Both the position numbers and the translations under genes were made by a program. Shown here piece by piece: positions 54,406-63,416 of a DNA stretch of 64,000 bases. The notes under the pieces were generated by a model. That model had not been told where the DNA came from. It made no database searches and saw nothing but the letters and a program-made list of their open reading frames with translations. Position 1 is the first letter of the stretch, and each line of letters opens with the position of its first letter. Source of the DNA: CAVQSS01 sp963746605 (lineage in GTDB: Bacteria > Desulfobacterota > RBG-13-43-22); NCBI GenBank assembly GCA_963746605.1, contig CAVVCH010000055.1, positions 88,836 through 152,835 on the forward strand, written 5' to 3'.

Positions 54406-55471
54406 ATGTTCACAGCCCTTTCCAACAAAACAACTTCTGACCTGGTTCCGGAAAAATAAACGGGACCTGCCTTGGCGGCGTGACCGCCGACCCTATACGG
54501 TTTGGATTTCAGAGATCATGCTGCAACAGACCCGGGTAGACCAGGCGGAGGGTTATTACCGGCGATTTCAGGAATCGTTTCCGGATATCCGTGCCTTGGC
54601 CCAGGCTCCTTTGGGAAAAGTGCTGAAGGTCTGGGAAGGATTGGGATATTACGGCAGGGCCCGACATCTGCATCAGGCCGCCCGTCTGATAATGAAGGAC
54701 TACGGCGGTCAATTGCCGGAAGAATATCATGATCTGATTAAACTGCCTGGGATCGGCCGGTCGACGGCCGGGGCCGTATTAAGCCTGGCGTTCGATCGGC
54801 CCTATCCGATATTGGACGGAAACGTCAAGCGGGTCCTGACCCGCTTTCACCGGATCAGTCAGCCCATCGGGCAGACCGGGACGCTGAAAACCTTATGGCG
54901 GTACGCCGAATCCATCCTGCCGGACAAAGATCCCGGCCGGTTCAACGAGGCCCTGATGGAACTGGGAGCACTGGTCTGCCTGCCGCAGAACCCGGATTGT
55001 GCCCGCTGCCCCCTCCGGAGAGGCTGTCTGGCCTTTCTTCATGGGGAGGCCGCTTTCCTCCCGGTGAAAAATCCGCCCAGGAAAATCCCCCACTACGAGG
55101 TCACGGCGGCGGTGATCCGGAAGGGCGGGAAGATTCTGATTACCCAGCGACCGGAAAAAGGATTGCTGGGAGGGCTGTGGGAATTCCCCGGAGGAAAGCA
55201 GAAACCGGGGGAAAGCCTGGAAGCTTGTTTACAACGGGAGATCGAGGAGGAACTGAAGATCGAGATTACGGTCGGCGACCGGTTTATGCAGGTCAAGCAT
55301 GCCTACAGCCATTTCAAGATCACCCTCCACACCTTTTTCTGCCTGCACCGAAAAGGGCGCATTCAAAAAATCGGGGTTCAGGATTACCGTTGGGTGAGCC
55401 CGGAGGAACTGACCCTCTTTGCCTTCCCCCGGGCGGACCAGCGGGTCATTGAATATTTAATACGAAAATAG
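54406..55471 (+). CDS. mutY: A/G-specific adenine glycosylase MutY (start uncertain)
   Basis: About 355 residues. Removes adenine opposite 8-oxoguanine. Seen: DLPWRRDRRPYTVWISEIMLQQTRV, helix-hairpin-helix LPGIGRSTAGAV followed by catalytic LDGNVKRVL, [4Fe-4S] ligands in CLPQNPDCARCPLRRGC, and a C-terminal NUDIX domain (EFPGGKQKPGESLEACLQREIEEEL). The start is a problem: ATG 54406 just after the terminator is one frame off, and one A deleted from AAAAC near 54428 would link it (MFTALSNKQLLTWFRK). The in-frame open region upstream runs through the terminator and is not protein-like. Confidence 0.85.
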
Positions 55472-55494
55472 AATCTATCACCGCTTTTTAGGCC

Positions 55495-55605
55495 TTTGTC
55501 TTGGGTCGTCATGCCGGACCTGATCCGGTATCCAGGACCTTCGAAGCTTAGGTGGGTCTGGATTCCGGATCGCGCTTCGCTTGTCCGGAATGACAAATCT
55601 TGGTC
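55495..55605. repeat. REP-like intergenic repeat
   Basis: GTCATGCCGGACCTGATCCGG... GTCTGGATTCCGGAT... CTTGTCCGGAATGAC, related to the palindrome inside the decarboxylase gene and at 61.2 kb. Fills the gap between convergent mutY and the carbonic anhydrase gene. Confidence 0.65.
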
Positions 55606-55616
55606 AATCCTTATTT

Positions 55617-56195
55617 TCATCCCTCGAAGTGCCCGTCCCGGCTCTCATTCTTCCCTGTCCAACAAGATTCAACGGACCGCATGGTTTTCAGGGAACGCAC
55701 CGCCAGGGTTTGATAGAGCCGAATTCCTTCCAGTTTCTTGGCCAGTTCATCCTCCGTCAGGCGTCGAAGGATTTTGACGGGCGCACCGACGGCGAGGGTC
55801 CCGGCAGGAATTTCCTTTCCCGCCGGAACCAGCGCCCCGACGGCCACCAGGGCGTTCTCTCCAACCACGGCCTGGTCCATTACCACCGCGTTGATCCCCA
55901 CCAGGGCGTTCCTTTTTATGGTACAGCCGTGAATCACGGCCCCATGGCCCAAAAGCCCGCCGGTTTCAATGACCGCTTCTTCCCCGGGAAAGGTGTGGAC
56001 CACGCAGGTATCCTGGACAACCGCCCCCGCTTCCAGGCGGATGCGGCCGAAATCTCCCCGCAGGCAGGCGCAAGGCCCGATGTAGCAGCCGGGTCCGATC
56101 CGCACGTCTCCGATCAGCACCGCTTCGGGGTGGACGAAGGCGGTCGGATCAATAAAAGGGATTAACCCGTCGAAGGAGTAGACTTTGTTCGTCAT
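55617..56195 (-). CDS. gamma-class carbonic anhydrase family protein (left-handed beta helix)
   Basis: 192 residues of hexapeptide repeats: FVHPEAVLIGDVRIGPGCYIGPCACLRGDFGRIRLEAGAVVQDTCVVHTFPGEEAVIETG GLLGHGAVIHGCTIKRNALVGINAVV. The Zn ligands of the Cam/YrdA group are present as H(VVHTFPG), GHGAVIHGC. Catalyses CO2 hydration or acts as an acyltransferase-like PaaY thioesterase; cannot be told apart. Sits alone between repeats. Confidence 0.86.
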   Translation of the reverse strand: MTNKVYSFDGLIPFIDPTAFVHPEAVLIGDVRIGPGCYIGPCACLRGDFGRIRLEAGAVVQDTCVVHTFPGEEAVIETGGLLGHGAVIHGCTIKRNALVGINAVVMDQAVVGENALVAVGALVPAGKEIPAGTLAVGAPVKILRRLTEDELAKKLEGIRLYQTLAVRSLKTMRSVESCWTGKNESRDGHFEG

Positions 56196-56203
56196 CCTTG
56201 ATG

Positions 56204-56358
56204 ACCTCGCAAAAAGTCAAAAAACGACTTTCTGCTCGGCGGGGGATGCGCTTCGCGACTCCCCCGTCATTTGAAGTGAATTCAAATGGTGCCACCCCCA
56301 CCCCAGCCCGGCGCTTAATCGCGCTCGGGCTGATGACGGACTTCTGGCGAGTCCGTCA
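56204..56358. repeat. dispersed repeat, family R2 copy 2
   Basis: As 32191-32338 (about 150 bases); ends in TGACGGACTTCTGGCGAGTCCGTCA, whose last TCA is the stop codon of the pirin gene on the minus strand. Confidence 0.85.
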
Positions 56359-57267
56359 TCCTTTGTATTTGATGAAAGTCCCCTGCTGATACTCTTCAAA
56401 GGCGATCCGTAATTCTTCCTGGGTGTTCATGACGATAGGCCCATACCAGGCCACGGGTTCACCGAGGGGCTTGCCGGAAATCAGGAGAAATCTCACCCCC
56501 TGCCCTTCGGTAGAGACCAGGATCTCGTCACCGTCATCAAAGAGAACAACGGTCTCGTTGCCGACAAGGGGATCCCGCTGAAGGTCAAAATAGTTTTTTC
56601 CTACCATTTCGTACGTGAACGGATTCTTCTCCTGGCAGAAATATCCCCGGCCTTCAATGATGTAAGCTAAGACCGTATGGCCCCGCTTCGTGGGGTGTCT
56701 GAATTCCGAATGTGCCGGAACGGTAACGTCGATATATTCCGGATCAATGACAATATCCTGTACCGGACCTTTAATGCCGGCTGCTTCACCGGAAATGATC
56801 TTGAGGGTCGCACCGCTGGGGAGTTTGACTTCCGGTATTTGTTCGTTCGTTACGTCTCGGTACCGCGGATTCATCATCTTGTCCCGGGACGGCAGATTGG
56901 CCCAGAGCTGAAATCCGTACATTTTTCCGTTTCGATCACCCTTAGGCATTTCCTGGTGAATGATCCCACTACCGGCAGTCATCCACTGGACATCCCCCGA
57001 GCCGATAATTCCCTTATTTCCCAGACTGTCACCGTGTTCGACGTCTCCCTTAAGCACATAGGTGATTGTTTCGATCCCTCGGTGCGGATGCCAGGGGAAA
57101 CCAAGCAGGTAGTGATCCGGAGTATCAGAACGGAAATCATCCAAGAGCAGAAAAGGATCGAACAAGGGCACCTCACTGAATCCCAGCCCCCTTTTCAGGT
57201 GAACTCCGGCGCCTTCAATCGTGGGCTTGCTCTTTAAGACTTTACGGATTTGTCGCGTGGTTGGCAT
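56356..57267 (-). CDS. pirin family protein
   Basis: 303 residues; GGAGG 7 nt before ATG. Two-domain bicupin: metal site HPHRGIETITYVLKG and GDVQWMTAGSGIIHQEMP, then second domain with AYIIEGRGYF. Some pirins are quercetin 2,3-dioxygenases or transcription cofactors. No adjacent gene helps. Its TGA stop lies in an R2 repeat. Confidence 0.9.
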   Translation of the reverse strand: MPTTRQIRKVLKSKPTIEGAGVHLKRGLGFSEVPLFDPFLLLDDFRSDTPDHYLLGFPWHPHRGIETITYVLKGDVEHGDSLGNKGIIGSGDVQWMTAGSGIIHQEMPKGDRNGKMYGFQLWANLPSRDKMMNPRYRDVTNEQIPEVKLPSGATLKIISGEAAGIKGPVQDIVIDPEYIDVTVPAHSEFRHPTKRGHTVLAYIIEGRGYFCQEKNPFTYEMVGKNYFDLQRDPLVGNETVVLFDDGDEILVSTEGQGVRFLLISGKPLGEPVAWYGPIVMNTQEELRIAFEEYQQGTFIKYKG

Positions 57268-57305
57268 GGCAGACCTCCTCTAAATGAACCCTGAAACCCT
57301 TACCC

Positions 57306-57502
57306 AAAAAGTCACGAACTGTCATCCTGAGCCCTTCGCCTGCTTGTCATCCTGAGCAACGCGAAGGATCTCGTCCTGAGTACACCGAAGGATCGGCTCA
57401 GGGTAAACTCCGTGAAGGATCTCTGAACTAGCTGAAAAAAACCCAGAATCGCGGGCTCAGAATGACAAACTCTCTCTGACAGACTTTTTGCGAGACCGTC
57501 AC
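57306..57502. repeat. dispersed intergenic repeat, family R1 copy D
   Basis: Between the pirin gene and the KdpD-like gene; starts CAAAAAGTCACGAACTGTCATCC and ends GACAGACTTTTTGCGAGACCGTCA, same orientation as copy B. Confidence 0.8.
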
Positions 57503-57565
57503 CTTTGCTAGCAATTATTTTAGTATGGATCGGCGGAAAAAGACAATGTAATTCCCTGTCGGCAA

Positions 57566-59254
57566 TCACATCGAGAGCTGTGGCGTTTCCCAATTACGGA
57601 TGGCTGCTAACACCTCTTCAGGGGTTTGAGCGGATTCGAGGTCTTGTAGAAGCTGTCTGTTTTGGGCTGCTCGGCTGGTCAGACCTAACACCTTGACCTG
57701 GATATCGGGGGTTTGGGCCGGAGACAGGATCAAAAACACTATCTCAACGGGTTTTTCGGTAAGGACATCGGAAACCCCCTTTCTGGTTAATCCCAGGGCT
57801 ACTACCGGAGTCGTCAGGCCGTTGATCCGGGTGTGGGGGAAGGCCACCCCCTCATTAAAAAAGGTTGAACCCTGTTCTTCCCGCTTGAGGACTTCCTTCA
57901 ATAAAGTCTTCGGATCGCCCAGGCTATTTTGCTTGGCCAGGGCTTCCGTCAGTTCTTGAAGGATGACCTCTTTTCCCACCGGCTTATCCCAAATGATAAT
58001 CTGGTGGACTGATAGAAGTTGGGACAACCCCAACTGTTTCTGGGACGGGGGTTTGGTTTCAGACGGGATCGAAACGGTCGTGGTCACTTCCGGGATCACC
58101 CCAGGGGGCTGAGCCTTGGGAGGGCCTTCTTCACTGGTATCCAGAATGATCACCGTGCTCCCCAGGGCTTTTTTGATCAGGTCGCCAACAATATTTTTAT
58201 TCTTTCCGAATTTTTTAAAGAAGGGCTTAGCCCCCGGCCTTCCGATAATGATATGCCCCACCCGGTATTCCTTGGCAAAGCGAAGGATGGTATCGACAAT
58301 CTCCTCCCCCTTATAGGTAAACACCAGGGCCCCTAATTGCTTAGCCAAGGTCAAGGTGTCCGAGAGGTGACGCTGGGTTCGGGCGTCGATGACCGTGGCT
58401 TCTTCGGAGGGGGTTTGAACATAAACGGCATACCAGTTTCGATTCAGTTTTCCGGCTAAGCGCGAGGCATACCGGAGCAGTTTATCACTATTGGGTCCCC
58501 GCGAACTCAAGCAGACCATAATCTGGTCCGGAGTGATATCACTTTCTTTTTCCTCCGTCTCCCGCCTCCGGGCATCAATCTGAGAGGCGAGTTCTCGCAG
58601 GGTAAGTTCCCGAAGCTTTTCCAGATTGGAAGTCCTAAAAAAATTACCCAGCGCGGTCTGGATGCGATCCCTGGGATAGATCTTTCCTTCTTCCAATCGT
58701 TTTTGCAAGTCTTCGGTGGACAAATCTACATCGACGATCTGGTCGGCTTCCGCCAGGACCGAGTCGGGAAGACGCTCCCGGACCTTGACCCCTACGGCCT
58801 TTTCGACCATATCGTAGAGGCTTTCCAAATGTTGGACATTCAAAGTGGTGATGACATGGATCCCGGCAGCCAGGATGTCCTGAACGTCCTGATAGCGTTT
58901 TTGATTCGGGCTGCCGGGGACATTGGTATGAGCCAGTTCGTCGATGAGGGCTACCTGGGGTTTGCGCGCCAGGACGGCCTCCACATCCATCTCTTCCACG
59001 GGAACGCCGCGGTATTCCTGGCGGCGTCGGGGAACAACCTCCAAGCCTTCAGCCAGCCTGGCGATCTCGGTCCGGCCATGGGTTTCAATGAGACCGATGA
59101 CGACGTCGATCCCATCGTCCATAAGCCTATGGCCTTCCTGTAACATCTGATAGGTTTTACCCACCCCCGGACAATAGCCCAGATAAACCTTCAGCCGACC
59201 CCGCTGGGCGTGACGGATCATTCTTAGGAAAGCGTTGGCCCTGTCGTTACCCAT
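57566..59254 (-). CDS. KdpD N-terminal domain + universal-stress domain + PTS EIIA domain fusion
   Basis: 562 residues. Residues 20-230 are the KdpD sensor domain: Walker A GYCPGVGKT (26-34), Walker B region ALIDELAHTNVPGS (D105, E106). Residues about 242-372 are a universal-stress-protein-like domain (IMVCLSSRGPNSDKLLRYA, IIIGRPG). After a Pro-rich linker, residues about 412-552 are a PTS EIIA type 2 (PtsN-like) domain, with GSTFFNEGVAFPHTRI placing a phospho-acceptor His at H474. No transmembrane helices and no histidine kinase domain. Second-to-last product of the kdp locus; acts presumably as a cytoplasmic K+/phosphorylation sensor. Confidence 0.9.
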   Translation of the reverse strand: MGNDRANAFLRMIRHAQRGRLKVYLGYCPGVGKTYQMLQEGHRLMDDGIDVVIGLIETHGRTEIARLAEGLEVVPRRRQEYRGVPVEEMDVEAVLARKPQVALIDELAHTNVPGSPNQKRYQDVQDILAAGIHVITTLNVQHLESLYDMVEKAVGVKVRERLPDSVLAEADQIVDVDLSTEDLQKRLEEGKIYPRDRIQTALGNFFRTSNLEKLRELTLRELASQIDARRRETEEKESDITPDQIMVCLSSRGPNSDKLLRYASRLAGKLNRNWYAVYVQTPSEEATVIDARTQRHLSDTLTLAKQLGALVFTYKGEEIVDTILRFAKEYRVGHIIIGRPGAKPFFKKFGKNKNIVGDLIKKALGSTVIILDTSEEGPPKAQPPGVIPEVTTTVSIPSETKPPSQKQLGLSQLLSVHQIIIWDKPVGKEVILQELTEALAKQNSLGDPKTLLKEVLKREEQGSTFFNEGVAFPHTRINGLTTPVVALGLTRKGVSDVLTEKPVEIVFLILSPAQTPDIQVKVLGLTSRAAQNRQLLQDLESAQTPEEVLAAIRNWETPQLSM

Positions 59255-59262
59255 AGGGCTTA

Positions 59263-60525
59263 TTATCCCCGTTCAACCGCCTGAGATTTTGTGCTTCCAG
59301 ACAAGAGCTCCACTTCTAATGAGCGGGCAACTTGCTTGACTAATGATTCCAAAAGAACCAATTGTTCCGGATGCCGAAAGCGGTCGCGATCTGCGGGCCG
59401 CAAGACCAAAACCCCCGAAGTAGAATCGGCCGCTCGAATCGGCAGATAGAGATTGTCGGATGTCGGAGAAGACCCCATGCCCAATCCGGCTATTTGACCA
59501 CTATCATAGACCAAATGGGCTATTTTGATTTCTTTGGTGATATCCCGGTAAAAAACGGAAGAGGGATCCCCGGCAATCACTTTAAATCTCTCTTGCCCGT
59601 TCGAAACCAAGGCCGCCACCTGACTATCAAAAATCTCGGAGATATACTGCACAGCCACCTGGAAGATTTCTCCCATTCCTCGGACGCCGGCGAGTTGGCG
59701 ACTGAGACCATGCATGGCGGTTGCCTGCCGCTCCTGCAACCGAGCGAATTGGGCCTGTTGCCGCAACCGGTCAGCCAGGTGACTGATGACCAAAGCAACC
59801 AGAAACATGACGATGAAAGTAACGATATACTGGGCATCTTCCACGGTAAATGAGAAACGCGGGGGGACAAAAAAGAAATCAAAACCAAGAACGCTTAAGA
59901 AAGAACAAAGGATAGCAGGGCCCCTGCCGCAAGAAGCGGCCGTTATCATCACGCCCAGCAAATAGATCATAATCAAATTACTGAGGTGAAAGTAAGGGAA
60001 CATCAAAAAACAGAGCAGGGTAGCCAAGATAAAAAACAAGAGACCCGCTCCATAGTCGGATACTTGGATCTTTTGGGGTCGAATCGTGTAGGGTGTCTCT
60101 TTTTGTTCTCCCGATTCCCCGCTAAGGACGTAAACATCCATCTCCCCGCTCATCCGGAGCAGTCTGTCCACCGGGCTCCTCAAGAAGAATCTCTTCCAAG
60201 AGCTCCCCCCTGGTTTGCCGACGATAATTTTGGTGATTTTCCGTTGTTCGGCAAAGGCAATAATTTCTTCGGCTATACGGCGACCGGTCAGGGTAAAGGT
60301 CTCGGCCCCCATCTGCTCCGCTAAACGCAGATTGCCGAAGATGCGGTTGCGCGTCTCTTCCGGCAGCAGCAGCGTTTTGGGATCCTCGACAAATATGACA
60401 AACCATTTGGCCTTTAGATCGGCGGCCATTCTGCCGGCGGCATTTATGAGTCCGGCGGCAGAGGCGCCCGCTCCCAGGCACACCAAAAGCCTCTCGGTTC
60501 GGGGTGTTACGGTGTCGTTCGCCAT
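59263..60525 (-). CDS. Usp + KdpD-type membrane (DUF4118) + GAF sensor protein without kinase
   Basis: 420 residues. Residues about 10-135: universal-stress domain (LLVCLGAGASAAGLINAAGR, TKIIVGKPGGSSWKRF). Residues about 158-255: four transmembrane helices of the KdpD sensor (LLFFILATLLCFLMFPYFHLSNLIMIYLLGVMITA and GRGPAILCSFLSVLGFDFFFVPPRFSFTV, the KdpD DUF4118 pattern). Residues about 275-410: GAF-like domain. The sequence stops there, without the HisKA/HATPase domains of KdpD. Eight bases before the KdpD/EIIA gene; likely acts with it. Confidence 0.9.
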   Translation of the reverse strand: MANDTVTPRTERLLVCLGAGASAAGLINAAGRMAADLKAKWFVIFVEDPKTLLLPEETRNRIFGNLRLAEQMGAETFTLTGRRIAEEIIAFAEQRKITKIIVGKPGGSSWKRFFLRSPVDRLLRMSGEMDVYVLSGESGEQKETPYTIRPQKIQVSDYGAGLLFFILATLLCFLMFPYFHLSNLIMIYLLGVMITAASCGRGPAILCSFLSVLGFDFFFVPPRFSFTVEDAQYIVTFIVMFLVALVISHLADRLRQQAQFARLQERQATAMHGLSRQLAGVRGMGEIFQVAVQYISEIFDSQVAALVSNGQERFKVIAGDPSSVFYRDITKEIKIAHLVYDSGQIAGLGMGSSPTSDNLYLPIRAADSTSGVLVLRPADRDRFRHPEQLVLLESLVKQVARSLEVELLSGSTKSQAVERG

Positions 60526-60583
60526 TTGCCTTGTCCTATCTTGGTTTGAGGATTTTTTGCAGGTTCATCAATGTTGAATGCCC

Positions 60584-61168
60584 TCATTGGGTCAGGCGAT
60601 CCAGGGCCAGATTCAACATCAGGACATTGACCCGGGGTTCACCGAAGATTCCCAGGTCCCGGCCCTCGGTGACGTGTTCAATCTGCTTCAAAACGGTTTG
60701 ATCTCCCACCCCCCGGGCCGCGGCTACACGGGGTGCCTGCAGGGCGGCGTTTTTCAAACCGATGTGCGGGTCCAGACCGCTGGCCGAGGCGGTCACGGCG
60801 TCGGCTGGGACCAAAACCTCGGGAGAAAGATTGTTTTCAGCTCGGTAGCGGTCCAGACGTTCTCTAAGGGTATCGTTCAGTTTTTTGGAAAGAGGTCCGA
60901 GGTTGCTTCCGCCCGAACTGAGGCCGTCATACCCCTGTCCCGCGGCGGAGGGTCGGGGATGAAAGTATTTCGGCCCCTCAAACCCCTGGCCTATAAGTCT
61001 CGATCCCCTGATCATTTGCTTTTCTTTGACCAAAGAACCATTGGCCTTATCCGGGAATAATCCCTGGGACAGCGCCCAGACCACCAGGGGATAAAAACCA
61101 CAGAGAATCACCACCAGGGCTAAGGTGGCCAGCAGGGCGATACGAAGTTCGGCCATCATATTTTTCAT
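60584..61168 (-). CDS. kdpC: potassium-transporting ATPase subunit C
   Basis: 194 residues from ATG at 61168 (MKNMMAEL). One N-terminal helix (IALLATLALVVILCGFYPLVVWAL), then SRLIGQGFEGPKYFHPRPSAAG and the C-terminal GVGDQTVLKQIEHVTEGRDLGIFGEPRVNVLMLNLAL, all KdpC signatures. Stabilises the KdpFABC complex. After kdpB, before the KdpD-like genes. Confidence 0.95.
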   Translation of the reverse strand: MKNMMAELRIALLATLALVVILCGFYPLVVWALSQGLFPDKANGSLVKEKQMIRGSRLIGQGFEGPKYFHPRPSAAGQGYDGLSSGGSNLGPLSKKLNDTLRERLDRYRAENNLSPEVLVPADAVTASASGLDPHIGLKNAALQAPRVAAARGVGDQTVLKQIEHVTEGRDLGIFGEPRVNVLMLNLALDRLTQ

Positions 61169-61189
61169 GGTGTCAAACCTTTCACGGTT

Positions 61190-61315
61190 GATGATCCTGT
61201 AAAAAGTCGAGATTTGGCCTCTACCGTCATTCCGGCGAAGGTCGGAATCCAGAGAATTCAACTGCTTCTGGACCCCGGCTTTCGCCGGGGTGACGACCAG
61301 AGAGGCTTTTTACGA
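61190..61315. repeat. intergenic repeat between kdpB and kdpC
   Basis: GTAAAAAGTCGAG ... GGCTTTTTACGA terminal motifs and an internal GTCATTCCGGCGAAGGTCGGAATCC / CCCCGGCTTTCGCCGGGGTGAC pair; related to the REP-like family at 33.6 and 55.5 kb. Interrupts the kdp operon with about 210 bases. Confidence 0.65.
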
Positions 61316-61379
61316 TTTCATCCAGGTTCACGGTATAAGGTTTAATGTTTTTTCTTCGAGCTTTGAGCATTTAATCTGC

Positions 61380-63402
61380 TCAGACAATATGCAAGGCATT
61401 GACGATCATATCGATCAGTTTAATACCCGGAAATGGGGCAATAAGACCGCCAAGACCATAGATCAAAAGGTTACGTTTGAGAAGCACGGCGGCTCCCAAG
61501 GGTCGAAAACGTACGCCCCGCAAAGCCAAGGGGATGAGAGCAACGATGATCAAGGCGTTAAATATGACGGCACTCAAAATCGCGCTTTGGGGTGACCGGA
61601 GGCCCATTATGTTCAGAGGAGAGATCACCGGAAAGACACTCATCAGCATGGCCGGGATGATGGCAAAATATTTGGCCACATCATTGGCGATACTGAAGGT
61701 GGTCAGGGCGCCCCGGGTGATCAGCATCTGTTTGCCTATTTCAACCACCTCGATCAATTTGGTCGGGTTGGAATCCAGGTCCACCATATTACCGGCCTCC
61801 TTGGCCGCCTGGGTCCCGGTGTTCATGGCCACCCCGACATCGGCCTGGGCCAGGGCCGGCGCGTCGTTGGTACCGTCGCCGGTCATGGCCACCAAGTGAC
61901 CGGCGGCCTGTTCCTTGCGGATCAGGGCCAGCTTATCCTCCGGCTTGGCCTCGGCGATGAAATCATCCACTCCGGCCTCCCGGGCAATGGCCTCGGCCGT
62001 TAAACGGTTGTCTCCGGTGACCATTACGGTTTTGATGCCCATGGCCCTGAATCGCTCGAAACGATCCTTCAACCCGCCTTTGACAATATCCTTCAAGTGG
62101 ATGGCCCCCAGCACCTTCTCCCTATCGACGACCAGCAAAGGGGTCCCGCCGGAAAGGGAAATAGTGTCCACGGCCTTTTGAATCTCCAAAGGAAGCTCCG
62201 TTCCGGTAAAGGTCTTGACGGCGTCTATGGCCCCTTTGCGGATCTGCCGGCCGTCCACATCCACGCCGCTCATTCTGGTTTGGGCCGTAAAGGAAATGAA
62301 GTTGGCATTGGACATTTCAGAGATGGAACGTCCCCTTAAACCATATTGTTTAGCCAGAACGACAATGCTCCGGCCTTCGGGTGTTTCGTCGGCCAGGGAG
62401 GCCAATTGGGCTGCATCGGCCAATTCCTCGACCTGTAATTCCCGGGGCAGGGAGAAAGGCAGTGGCCTGGCGGTCTCCCAAAGTGATGGTCCCTGTTTTA
62501 TCCAGGAGTAACACGTCTATATCCCCGGCGGCCTCGACGGCCCGACCGCTCATGGCCAGGACATTTTTTTGGACCATCCGGTCGATCCCGGCGATCCCGA
62601 TGGCGCTAAGCAAACCTCCGATAGTGGTGGGGATCAGACAAACCAGTAGGGCGACCAGGACGGTGATGGAGAAGGCGACGCCCGAATAAAGACCGAAAGG
62701 CTTCAAGGTGATGCAGACCATCAAAAAGATGATGGTCAGGGCCGAGAGAAGGATCGTCAGGGCGATCTCGTTGGGGGTCTTCTGACGTTGGGCCCCTTCA
62801 ACGAGCTGGATCATACGATCCAGAAAACTTTCCCCCGGGTTGGCGGTTACCAGGACCTTGATCTGGTCCGATAGAACCCTGGTGCCGCCGGTGACGGCGC
62901 TACGATCGCCGCCGGCTTCGCGGATGACCGGAGCCGACTCTCCGGTGATAGCCGATTCGTCCACCGTAGCCACCCCGGCTATGATTTCACCGTCAGAGGG
63001 GATGATTTCCCCGGCCGACACCAGAACGAGGTCGCCCTTTCGCAAGCGGTCGGCTTCGATCTTCTCTGTCGAGTCATCGGATTTCAATCGATTGGCTAAG
63101 GTCTGGGTTCGCGTCTTGCGGAGGGCATTGGCCTGGGCCTTGCCCCGGCCTTCGGCCATGGCCTCGGCGAAATTGGCGAAGAGCACGGTAAACCAGAGCC
63201 AAAGGGTGACTTGCAGGATAAACCCGAAGGGGTCTTTCCCGGATCGCCAAAAGAGACCGATCGTGGTCAGGGCCGCCCCGACTTCGGTCACAAATATAAC
63301 CGGATTTTTTAACAACGAAATCGGATTGAGTTTCTTAAATGAATCAATTATCGCCTGTCCGATAATGGCCCGTTCAAAAAGGGAATGGGTTTTAGCCGCC
63401 AT
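61380..63402 (-). CDS. kdpB: potassium-transporting P-type ATPase subunit B (frameshifted)
   Basis: From ATG 63402 to 61380, about 673 residues once one G is removed from CCCGGGG at 62441-62447; as written the frame changes between GDRQATAFLPAP and EELADAAQLASLADETPEGRS. P-type ATPase features: AGEIIPSDGEIIAGVATVDESAITGESAPVIREAGG, phosphorylation site DKTGTIT, MVTGDNRLTAEAIAREAG, and MTGDGTNDAPALAQADVGVAMNTGTQAAKEAGNMVDLDSNP. Provides ATP hydrolysis for high-affinity K+ uptake. 3' of the kdpA partial gene by 14 bases. Confidence 0.93.
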
Positions 63403-63416
63403 GATTCTATGACCCC

